Shown here: positions 33,647-41,066 of the stretch, one piece after another
Layout: each line of letters starts with the position of its first letter
Numbering within the stretch: the stretch's first letter is position 1
Assembly: GCF_002876705.1 (NCBI RefSeq)
Contig: NZ_MDAG01000015.1
Span: 19,828-83,827, forward strand
Length of the DNA: 64,000 bases
Direction of reading: 5' to 3'
Source: Enterovibrio norvegicus_B
GTDB taxonomy: Bacteria; Pseudomonadota; Gammaproteobacteria; Enterobacterales; Vibrionaceae
The notes under the pieces: generated by a model
The model's database searches: none
What the model was told of the DNA's origin: nothing
The model's input: the letters and a program-made list of their open reading frames with translations, nothing else
Program-made: the position numbers and the translations under genes

Positions 33647-35992
33647 ATGAAGCAAATAAAACTCTTGGCACAATACTACGTCGACTTGTTGGTAAAGTTA
33701 GGTATTGTCCGATTCAGCATGTTGCTGGCCCTCGCGCTTGTTGCGCTGGCTGTTGTGGTGCAAGTGGCCATTACGCTTGTGCTCAATGGCAGTGTTCATG
33801 ATAGTGACATCGTCCGCTCCGTCTTTTTTGGCCTCCTCATCACGCCTTGGGCCGTGTATTTCCTTTCTGTCGTCGTCGACCAACTTGAAGAATCTCGCCA
33901 GCGCTTGACGAAACTTGTCGCCAAGCTCGAAGAGATGCGTTCTCGCGACATGGAGCTTAACCGCCAACTCACCGATAACATTGCCCAGCTCAACTTAGAA
34001 ATTGAAGAGCGTAAGCGTGCAGAAGAAGCACGTGAAGAGGCCATGCTCGATCTTGAAAACGAAGTCTATCAGCGTGAAAAAGCCCAGCTAGAGTTGGCTG
34101 AGCAGACCGCATTGCTGCGCTCTTTCATCGATGCGTCGCCTGATCTTATCTATTACCGTAACGAACGTGGTCAATTCTCGGGTTGTAACAAAGCCATGGA
34201 AGAACTGACTGGCAAGAAAGAAAAAGAGCTGGTCGGCCTAACCCCTTGGGATGTCTACAGTGAAGACGTGGCGAGCAAGGTCGTTGAAACCGATCAGCAG
34301 GTTTTTGATAACAACGTTTCTTTGACTTACGAGCAATGGCTTGAGTACAACGATGGCCAAAAAGCGTACTTTGAACTGCGCAAGTTGCCGTTTTATTCCC
34401 GTGATGGACGCCGTTTAGGCCTGGTTGGGTTTGGTCGTGAGATCACTGAGCGTAAGCGCTACCAAGATGCATTGGAAAAAGCGAGTCGTGACAAAACCGC
34501 GTTTATTTCGACGATCAGCCATGAACTGCGAACCCCTCTTAATGGGATTGTTGGTTTAAGCCGCATGTTGCTGGATACCCGTTTATCGAGTGACCAACTG
34601 GGGTATCTCCGCACGATTCACGTCAGTGCGATTACTTTGGGGAACATCTTTAACGATATTATTGACCTCGATAAATCGGATCGCAGCCGCTTAGAGCTTC
34701 TTCCTCAGCCTATGGATTTGCCTGATTTCGTCACTGAAATTGAAAACATCAGCGGTCTGATGGCAGAACAAAAAGGCCTGCGCTTCTCTCTTGATCGCAT
34801 GACGTCATTCCCTGCTGCGGTGAGTGTTGATGGTACGCGTTTACGTCAAATACTTTGGAATTTGGTCGGGAACGCCGTGAAATTCACCAAGCAAGGTGCG
34901 GTAAATGTCGCGGTCAGTTGCGACGTTGAAGACGAGATGGCACACCTTCAGTTTGACATTGAAGACAGTGGTATCGGCATTCCGCCTGAGGAACAAAAGA
35001 AAATTTTCGCCATGTATTACCAAGTAAAACAAGGCGAAGACAATCTGCACGCCGTTGGAACAGGCATCGGATTGGCGGTATCGAGAAAACTGGCGCGATT
35101 GATGGGTGGCGATATCGAAGTTGACAGTGAAGTGGGCGAAGGGAGTACGTTTACCGTTACGCTCAGCGTCCCGCTTTGTGATGCTGTTGAAAGCCAAGAG
35201 CGTGTGACAGCAGAACAACGTTCGCTGCACATTCTGCTGGTGGAAGACATTGAACTGAACATCACCGTTGCTGTGAATTTGCTTGAGAGCCTTGGCCATA
35301 CGGTGACGGTTGCGCGATGTGGCAAAGAAGCACTCGAGACATTCCCAACCGCACATTTTGATCTTTTACTTCTGGATATCCAGCTACCAGATATGACAGG
35401 GTTTGATATCGCAGCGCAATTGCGTAGTGGCGACGCACCTTTACCACCTTTGGTGGCCTTGACTGCGAACGTCATAAAAGACAAATCCGAATACATTCAA
35501 CGCGGCATGGATGACGCTATCAGTAAGCCGATTAGCGTCGCTGCGGTGACGGATGTGATTGAGCGATTAGCGCTTCAATGCCCATTTAGTAAAGGACATA
35601 CACCTGTGGTTGAACCGAAGAAACCGGGAAATGAGCTCTACGAAACACTGCTTGATCTCGAAATGCTGCGCTCCTACGTGGATATTGTGGGCCCAGAGCC
35701 TGTTTATCAAAGCATCACCATGTTCGAAGAGGTGATGCCTGAGTACCTCCAAATCTTAGACAGCAACATGACGGCCAAAGATCAGGATGGCATTGCCAGT
35801 GAAGCGCACAAAATAAAAGGGGCGGCAGGATCGATCGGTTTGAAACATATTCAGAAAGTTGCCCAAAAAGCGCAATCACCCGAGTTACCTGCTTGGTGGG
35901 AGAACATTGCTGACTGGGTTGATGAAATCAAGGAAGGCTATAAGCACGATTTGTCCGTGTTGAAACAATGGCTGGATGAATACAGTAAGTAA
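33647..35992 (+). CDS. arcB: Aerobic respiration control hybrid sensor kinase ArcB
   Basis: Senses the redox state of the quinone pool and phosphorylates ArcA when oxygen is low. The 781-residue protein has two membrane helices (about 24-48 and 57-77), a coiled coil, a PAS domain (about 155-280), and all three phosphorelay sites: H292 in SHELRTPLNG, D577 in LLDIQLPDMTG, and H721 in the HPt motif SEAHKIKGAAG. These align almost exactly with E. coli H292, D576 and H717. The partner gene arcA lies 230 bases downstream on the opposite strand. Confidence 0.97.
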   Translation: MKQIKLLAQYYVDLLVKLGIVRFSMLLALALVALAVVVQVAITLVLNGSVHDSDIVRSVFFGLLITPWAVYFLSVVVDQLEESRQRLTKLVAKLEEMRSRDMELNRQLTDNIAQLNLEIEERKRAEEAREEAMLDLENEVYQREKAQLELAEQTALLRSFIDASPDLIYYRNERGQFSGCNKAMEELTGKKEKELVGLTPWDVYSEDVASKVVETDQQVFDNNVSLTYEQWLEYNDGQKAYFELRKLPFYSRDGRRLGLVGFGREITERKRYQDALEKASRDKTAFISTISHELRTPLNGIVGLSRMLLDTRLSSDQLGYLRTIHVSAITLGNIFNDIIDLDKSDRSRLELLPQPMDLPDFVTEIENISGLMAEQKGLRFSLDRMTSFPAAVSVDGTRLRQILWNLVGNAVKFTKQGAVNVAVSCDVEDEMAHLQFDIEDSGIGIPPEEQKKIFAMYYQVKQGEDNLHAVGTGIGLAVSRKLARLMGGDIEVDSEVGEGSTFTVTLSVPLCDAVESQERVTAEQRSLHILLVEDIELNITVAVNLLESLGHTVTVARCGKEALETFPTAHFDLLLLDIQLPDMTGFDIAAQLRSGDAPLPPLVALTANVIKDKSEYIQRGMDDAISKPISVAAVTDVIERLALQCPFSKGHTPVVEPKKPGNELYETLLDLEMLRSYVDIVGPEPVYQSITMFEEVMPEYLQILDSNMTAKDQDGIASEAHKIKGAAGSIGLKHIQKVAQKAQSPELPAWWENIADWVDEIKEGYKHDLSVLKQWLDEYSK

Positions 35993-36002
35993 CAAGATGA
36001 AG

Positions 36003-36040
36003 AAGGGATAAAAGCCGATGCTTTTGTCCCTTTTCTTTTC
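36003..36040 (+). terminator. Terminator after arcB
   Basis: A 13-bp stem AAGGGATAAAAGC / GCTTTTGTCCCTT (one G-T pair) with a CGAT loop, then TTCTTTTC. Confidence 0.8.
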
Positions 36041-36170
36041 TGCTGACCTTTCTGTCTATTGAACGCGATGTGCTCGCCAATCTGTCTGATAGGGCATGAA
36101 GCATGGGCAGGAGAGGAAGAATAGTTGAAGTAAGTAGAGGCATTCTCTGCATGATTGAACATTGAAAACA

Positions 36171-36197
36171 AAAAGGCCTGCAAAGCAGGCCTTTTCT
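36171..36197 (-). terminator. Terminator after arcA
   Basis: An 11-bp stem AAAAGGCCTGC / GCAGGCCTTTT with a three-base loop. It faces the arcB terminator between convergent genes. Confidence 0.85.
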
Positions 36198-36223
36198 ATA
36201 TATGTCGTTTGCGTCAGCGAAGA

Positions 36224-36943
36224 TTAAATATCTTCAAGCTCGCCGCAGAAACGGTAACCTTCGCCGTGGATAGTAGCGATGATTTCAGGTGTATCACCAA
36301 ATGACTCGAAGTGCTTACGGATACGACGAATAGTAACGTCAACCGTGCGGTCATGTGGTTTCAATTCACGGCCAGTCATCTTCTTAAGAAGGTCTGCACG
36401 TGTTTGGATTTTGCCTGGGTTTTCACAGAAGTGCAGCAGGGCACGGAACTCAGAACGTGGCAGTTTGAATTGCTCGTTGTCTGGGCTGATCAGTGAACGG
36501 CTGTTGATATCAAGTACCCAGTTGTTGAACACATAGCGCTCTACAGAACGTTTGTCTTCTGGTACCGCACCTTGGCTCATTGCACGAGTCAAAAGGTTGC
36601 GTGCACGGATAGTCAGTTCACGTGGGTTAAATGGTTTAGTGATGTAATCGTCAGCGCCAATTTCCAAGCCTAGGATCTTGTCTACTTCGTTATCACGACC
36701 AGTTAGGAACATCAGAGCCATGTCGCCTTGCTCGCGCAATTCGCGTGCTAGCAGCAGGCCATTTTTACCTGGAAGGTTGATGTCCATGATCACCAGGTGT
36801 ACCTGATTGTTGGAAAGCACTTGGTGCATTTCCTCGCCATCGTTGGCTTCCAGTACTGTGTAACCTTCCGCTTCAAAGATACTTTTCAGCGTGTTACGCG
36901 TTACGTGTTCGTCTTCTACAATCAGAATATGAGGGGTTTGCAT
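36224..36943 (-). CDS. arcA: Response regulator ArcA
   Basis: An OmpR/PhoB-family DNA-binding regulator that, when phosphorylated by ArcB, represses aerobic respiratory genes and activates fermentative ones. The 239-residue protein (E. coli 238) has the acidic pocket E10-D11, phosphoacceptor D54 in IMDINLPGKNG, the LTGRD and ADDYITKPF switch motifs, and a C-terminal winged helix ending VDVTIRRIRKHFE...GEGYRF. The upstream gap is long (about 800 bp) and holds an FNR-like box at 37246-37259; E. coli arcA is also FNR-activated. Confidence 0.98.
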   Translation of the reverse strand: MQTPHILIVEDEHVTRNTLKSIFEAEGYTVLEANDGEEMHQVLSNNQVHLVIMDINLPGKNGLLLARELREQGDMALMFLTGRDNEVDKILGLEIGADDYITKPFNPRELTIRARNLLTRAMSQGAVPEDKRSVERYVFNNWVLDINSRSLISPDNEQFKLPRSEFRALLHFCENPGKIQTRADLLKKMTGRELKPHDRTVDVTIRRIRKHFESFGDTPEIIATIHGEGYRFCGELEDI

Positions 36944-37755
36944 TGGCGTTACCTAATTTCTTTAAGGAATCTGGTATTTAACAATCACAGAATATGTTGA
37001 TTCTATGAAAAAAATTTACAAACAGGAAAAGTACCAAGAAAGCCATTGTTCGACTTTCAAAAGCATACTTCCCTGATCCGAACGCCATCCTTAGAGAAGG
37101 TTTTTGCTGAAGCGTAATTTTACGCTGCATGCTACTGATCAAATCATTTTGGCCAGCAAATCCATTGGATAGCGCTGATTGTATTCATTTAACAGCGTGC
37201 TAACAATAATTAGTAATAAATCAACGCGATTTTTTTTAATCTTTATTGATATACGTCAATCTCGGCGAAAGTCGTCCCAAAAAGGGGAATATCACTTAGA
37301 TACTTGGCTGATTCTTTAAGAGTACGTTTAAACATTTTCGTACTATTACAACAGGTGTGAAAATTGTGTAAAGAGATTTCGCGCCAGCGCGGGTATCTCA
37401 CCATGTTGTAGCATAACGGTCAACCACTTCCCCTTTAGAGCTTTGCGCTCGTCACTTCACGTTTTTCTAATTTGTGCAGCAATCCGCAGAGAGAAATTAA
37501 ATATATAAATAAGGTGCTGGTATGGATGATTAAATTGTATTCAGTTACTTTGTTAGAGTTTACATCTGAGTGGCACGTTGTTATTGAGGCTGACGCCATT
37601 TTGAATGTCAGGGTCATCTTGTTTGAGAACGTATTGTCTGTTCGCCAAAAAACGCGGGTCGTGAAAGTTTGGCTACAGTTATGGCTGAAAACCCGCAATG
37701 CACGCGATTTTTCAACAGAATATTTAAGAAAATCATGAAAAAGCATGGAGGCGAT
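36944..37755. other. Long intergenic region arcA / rraA
   Basis: About 812 bases with no credible gene. It contains an FNR-like box (37246-37259), a perfect 7-bp hairpin AGCGTAA-TT-TTACGCT at 37111-37126 in the probable arcA leader, an AGTACG/CGTACT inverted repeat at 37321-37344, and a bulged stem around 37373-37399 (GAGAT...CGCGC-CA-GCGCG...ATCTC). An unrecognised small RNA cannot be excluded. Confidence 0.5.
37246..37259 (-). promoter_or_regulatory. FNR-like box upstream of arcA
   Basis: TTGAT-ATAC-GTCAA matches the FNR consensus TTGAT-N4-ATCAA at 9 of 10 positions. Its centre is 309 bases before the arcA ATG, so a class II promoter here would give a leader of about 270 nt. The -10 downstream is not clear-cut. 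Confidence 0.55.
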
Positions 37756-38235
37756 ATGAACGATTTACTTCCTGATTTGAGCGATGAGCACGGCGATACC
37801 GTTCAATGGTTACCTATTCAATGGCGTGATTTTGGTGGTGAGTCAATTTTCTCAGGGCCGGTTGAAACCCTGCATTGTATGGAAGATAACTCGAAGGTGC
37901 GGGAGCTGGTTAATCAACCTGGTCATGGCCGTGTTTTGGTTGTTGATGGGCAAGGCAGTTTGAACAAAGCACTACTAGGCGATTTATTGGCAGAACGCGC
38001 AGTTGAAAATAATTGGAAAGGCATTGTTATTTTTGGCGCCGTGCGAGATGCAGGCGCACTGAGCACAATGGCGCTAGGGGTGAAAGCCTTGGGAGTCTGC
38101 CCGATCAAAACCGAAAAGTTGGGGGCTGGGAATGTGGGTGTAACGCTCGAGCTGGGTGGTGTTTCCATAGCGTCTGGGGATTATCTGTATGCTGACCTCA
38201 ACGGTGTCATGGTCAGCAAAGTACCCGTCAAGTAA
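37756..38235 (+). CDS. rraA: RraA-family protein (ribonuclease E inhibitor / aldolase-like fold)
   Basis: A 159-residue RraA-fold protein (E. coli RraA 161). E. coli RraA binds RNase E and slows mRNA decay; relatives are 4-hydroxy-4-methyl-2-oxoglutarate or oxaloacetate-cleaving lyases. The core GRVLVVDGQGSLNKALLGD and FGAVRDAGAL motifs are present, so either role fits. I chose the ATG at 37756 with GGAGG five bases upstream; the frame extends to 37669 but that part is unlike the family. It starts MNDLLPDL rather than like E. coli RraA, so a paralogue distinct from canonical RraA is possible. Confidence 0.8.
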   Translation: MNDLLPDLSDEHGDTVQWLPIQWRDFGGESIFSGPVETLHCMEDNSKVRELVNQPGHGRVLVVDGQGSLNKALLGDLLAERAVENNWKGIVIFGAVRDAGALSTMALGVKALGVCPIKTEKLGAGNVGVTLELGGVSIASGDYLYADLNGVMVSKVPVK

Positions 38236-38252
38236 TGCTGCCGCATGAGCAA

Positions 38253-38279
38253 GTGTCGGTTAGAAGCGGTAACCGACAC
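38253..38279. terminator. 10-bp hairpin between convergent rraA and the barrel-protein gene
   Basis: GTGTCGGTTA and TAACCGACAC form a perfect stem with a seven-base loop. It overlaps the last codons of the minus-strand gene and lies 18 bases past the rraA stop. There is no U-run, so the termination mechanism is uncertain. Confidence 0.5.
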
Positions 38280-38736
38280 CGAGTTGATATTGTGCTGACG
38301 CTGAAGGCTCTTGGTTTAATGAATAATCAAAACGCGCTTCAACATTGAGGTGCTCGGTGAGTTGCAACTTACTGCCCATCCCGACAATACCCACGGTCTC
38401 TTCGTTAGCGTGCTCCGCTTGGACACTGCTTTCAAAACTGAGCTTTTCATTAAAGCTGTATTGAATACCGCTTAACAAACCTTTAGTACTTGTTGAGTCG
38501 TTGGTGGCGGTGCGCATTTCAGTGGCTAGATAGACGTTTATGTTCTTAAGCACTGGGTAGTGATACCCGCTATTGATAGTCCAGCTGTCGAACCCGCTAT
38601 AACCGCTGGTGATTGAACTCGAAAACCAAGGCTTGCGTGCGTCTTCTTCTATATATTCATAAAGTGGCAGGGAGTCTTGTGCAGCACTGAAAAATGCCAC
38701 GAATTGAAGAGTGACAGCGAGTAAAAGCTTGTTCAT
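38260..38736 (-). CDS. Small predicted outer-membrane beta-barrel protein
   Basis: A 158-residue protein of unknown function. The first about 20 residues are a signal peptide (MNKLLLAVTLQFVAFFSAA). The rest alternates polar and aromatic residues in short strands (for example YHYPVLKNINVYLATEM and YQLGVGYRF) and ends in Phe, the hallmark C-terminal signal for outer-membrane insertion. The size suggests an 8-stranded barrel. I do not recognise a named family; similar short hypothetical genes occur beside rraA in Vibrio by recollection. It has its own promoter region divergent from the aceK end and converges with rraA. Confidence 0.65.
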   Translation of the reverse strand: MNKLLLAVTLQFVAFFSAAQDSLPLYEYIEEDARKPWFSSSITSGYSGFDSWTINSGYHYPVLKNINVYLATEMRTATNDSTSTKGLLSGIQYSFNEKLSFESSVQAEHANEETVGIVGMGSKLQLTEHLNVEARFDYSLNQEPSASAQYQLGVGYRF

Positions 38737-38894
38737 TTATGCCACTCCTTTTTGTTATTTTTATGATTAAGTGTCTAGTCTAGTTCACTCGTTTCAGTTT
38801 TGATAAGGGGTGTTGAAGATTTTTTCTACAATTGGGAATTGTCGCTGTGTCAGTGCGTTGCCGTCTATTCTTCTTCTCTAAATTAAAAGCAAAC

Positions 38895-38915
38895 GGCGTG
38901 CCTAAATGACACGCC
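38895..38915 (-). terminator. Hairpin after aceK
   Basis: GGCGTG and CACGCC pair around a nine-base loop; on the minus strand it is followed by GTTTGCTTTT. A modest terminator for aceK. Confidence 0.5.
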
Positions 38916-38929
38916 AGTTAAGCCTTAAT

Positions 38930-40657
38930 TCACATTTTAGCCCTGAGAATATTGAAACGAGTGTCATCGCTGTACGGGAAGACATCGTTGAACTGGCCTT
39001 GTTGAATGTTGCTTTGCAATTGCTTCCAATAGTCAGCATCAAACAAGTCAGAATGCAGTTCGTTAAAGAGCGAACGTATTTTCGGGTTGATCAATAAGAA
39101 GGTGCGAAACTCTTCGGGGAATACATCATATTCGCCAACGCTGTACCAAGGTTCTGCGGCCATTTCATCTTCAGGGAAGCGTGGTGGTGGAATACGTCGA
39201 AAGTTCACCTCTGTCAGATACATGATTTCATCGTAATCGTAGAAGATGACACGGCTATGCCTCGAGACGCCGAAGTTTTTAAACAGCATGTCTCCCGCAA
39301 AGATGTTTGCGGCAGCGAGTTGTTTAATGGCATCGCCATATTCTTGCACCGCTTCTCTTAGTTCTTCTTCGTTGGCTTGCTCTAGGTAGATATTGAGCGG
39401 GATCATGCGTCGTTCCATATACAAATGACTGATATGGATTTCTTTGTTCGTGAGTTTGATGAGAGACGGCGCAACGTCCATGAGTTCTTTAATTAATTCT
39501 TCGCTGAAGCGTTCTCTTGGAAAGATAAAGTTGCGGTAATCCAAGGTGTCCGCCATTCGACCCACACGATCATGCTCTTTTACCAATTGGTACTTTTCTT
39601 TGACGACGGCATGCGTGATGTCTTTCTGTGGGGCGAACTTGTCTTTAATGATCTTAAACACGAAGCCATAAGAGGGGAGGGTAAACACGGACATCACCAT
39701 CCCTTTGATGCCTGGGGCGATAACGAACTGGTCATCTGAGTTATCCATATGGTGTAGAAACTCTCGGTACAGTTCCGTTTTACCGTGTTTCTGACAGCCT
39801 ATGGCAGTATAGAGTTGCGCCGGTGTTTTGTGTGGCATCAACTGGCTAAGAAAATCGACCAAGGCCGCAGGCGCGGGGGCGTAAACCATGAAGTAAGAGC
39901 GAGCAAAGCCGAAGATAACACTGACATCATCGGAATCCGAGATACAAGCATCCACGACAAGCTCACCCTGTTCATTGATCAAAATAGGGATCACTAATGG
40001 GCGCATTTGGTTAGCCATCTCAATGCGGCCAATCAAATAAGCCCCTTTGTTTCGATAGAAAGGCTCACGCACCATATCAATGATGATTTCACTGGTCAGT
40101 TGAGGCCCTAAGCGAAGTTGGAGCGCTTCAACAATACGATGAACATCGCGCGCTTTGTTTTCCCACGCCAAGGTAAAAGGGGTGTCGTCCAACAAACGCT
40201 CAACGGTATGAATCAGGTTTTTATTGCTGGCGTAACGTTTTAGCAATGGGGTTGGGTATTTGGGAATACGCCCGCCTTGCGAGCTGTTAACGAACAGTTT
40301 GTCTCGGCGAATATTACGATGATCGAAAATTCGGCAATATACAGAGTTAAAGAAGCTCTCTGCAATATCATAGCGAGGGTAATCATCGAGGAGTTGGCTG
40401 TACGCATCTTTTACACCCATGAGGAATGAGCGTGTTGCGTGTTGCTTATCGAGCATGGTTTTGAGTTGCTGGGCGACCAGGCCGACATGAAGGTCGTAAA
40501 AGTTAATACGTTTTTTCAATGCCGATTGTACGCTTTTCCAGTCTTGCTGCTCAAAACGCTCTTGTGCGCCAGCCGTTACATCAAGAAAGCGACCGTACAT
40601 GGCATCAGAGCCTTGTAAAATTGTCGCTGCGACGAGTTGCTCCATTGCTTCTGCCAC
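38930..40657 (-). CDS. aceK: Isocitrate dehydrogenase kinase/phosphatase AceK
   Basis: Switches isocitrate dehydrogenase off by phosphorylation and on again, steering carbon into the glyoxylate shunt. The 575-residue protein (E. coli 578) has the YGRFLDVTAGAQERFEQ N-terminal block, FFNSVYCRIFDHR, the ATP-binding region around IAPGIKGMVMSVF, and FYDYDEIMYL with the metal-binding Asp. The start is GTG at 40657, right behind AAGGAGGG; an upstream in-frame ATG at 40699 lacks a good site and lengthens the protein. Unlike in E. coli, the glyoxylate genes aceB and aceA are not adjacent. Confidence 0.93.
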   Translation of the reverse strand: MAEAMEQLVAATILQGSDAMYGRFLDVTAGAQERFEQQDWKSVQSALKKRINFYDLHVGLVAQQLKTMLDKQHATRSFLMGVKDAYSQLLDDYPRYDIAESFFNSVYCRIFDHRNIRRDKLFVNSSQGGRIPKYPTPLLKRYASNKNLIHTVERLLDDTPFTLAWENKARDVHRIVEALQLRLGPQLTSEIIIDMVREPFYRNKGAYLIGRIEMANQMRPLVIPILINEQGELVVDACISDSDDVSVIFGFARSYFMVYAPAPAALVDFLSQLMPHKTPAQLYTAIGCQKHGKTELYREFLHHMDNSDDQFVIAPGIKGMVMSVFTLPSYGFVFKIIKDKFAPQKDITHAVVKEKYQLVKEHDRVGRMADTLDYRNFIFPRERFSEELIKELMDVAPSLIKLTNKEIHISHLYMERRMIPLNIYLEQANEEELREAVQEYGDAIKQLAAANIFAGDMLFKNFGVSRHSRVIFYDYDEIMYLTEVNFRRIPPPRFPEDEMAAEPWYSVGEYDVFPEEFRTFLLINPKIRSLFNELHSDLFDADYWKQLQSNIQQGQFNDVFPYSDDTRFNILRAKM

Positions 40658-40889
40658 GATTCCCTCCTTGGAGTAGATGCTTTTTTCATCACTTTTCAAC
40701 CCACTATGTCTTGATGATGACTATTGCGCAAGAAGTAACCTCCGGAATGCTGCGCTTTCTCATCTTTTAAAATGGTTAACTAAGAGTTGCGAAATGCTGC
40801 GTTTTTTTGAGAGATAACTTAAATTTTTGTTGACCTAGTAACCCGCTTTGGGTAAAGGTTATAAAAACGCAGCAAGGAAGTTCTAAAAC

Positions 40890-40961
40890 ATGCTTCAATC
40901 AGCCACAATCCGTTTCATTATTACCATTATTACCGGCACTACGTGTGCAGGTGCGGGCTGA
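40890..40961 (+). CDS. thrL: thr operon leader peptide
   Basis: A 23-residue regulatory peptide, with AAGGAAG before its ATG. It is rich in the regulating amino acids: five Thr and five Ile, clustered in IITIITGTT (10-18). It ends CAGAG. When Thr-tRNA or Ile-tRNA is scarce the ribosome stalls on these codons and lets transcription continue into thrA. A TTGACC -35-like sequence lies about 55 bases upstream, but the -10 is weak. Confidence 0.9.
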   Translation: MLQSATIRFIITIITGTTCAGAG

Positions 40962-41016
40962 TTTGCACAGAATTTTAAAAAAAAGCCCGTACCCCACAAG
41001 GTGCGGGCTTTTTTTT
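40950..41016 (+). promoter_or_regulatory. thr attenuator (antiterminator and terminator)
   Basis: The terminator is a 17-bp stem (40977-40993 with 41000-41016) with a six-base loop and eight T residues. The terminator's right arm GGTGCGGGCT (41000-41009) is duplicated exactly at 40950-40959, the last codons of the leader ORF. That copy can pair with AGCCCGTACC (40984-40993) as antiterminator when the ribosome stalls upstream; a ribosome at the stop codon covers it and frees the terminator. Confidence 0.88.
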
Positions 41017-41066
41017 CATTAGTTTACTTTTGAATTAGAAAGCTCGGGATGGAGCTGGAGGAAAGG

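Noticed and set aside
37435..37746. 103-codon minus-strand frame before rraA
   Set aside because: No ribosome-binding site and a composition that looks non-coding; it overlaps the rraA leader.
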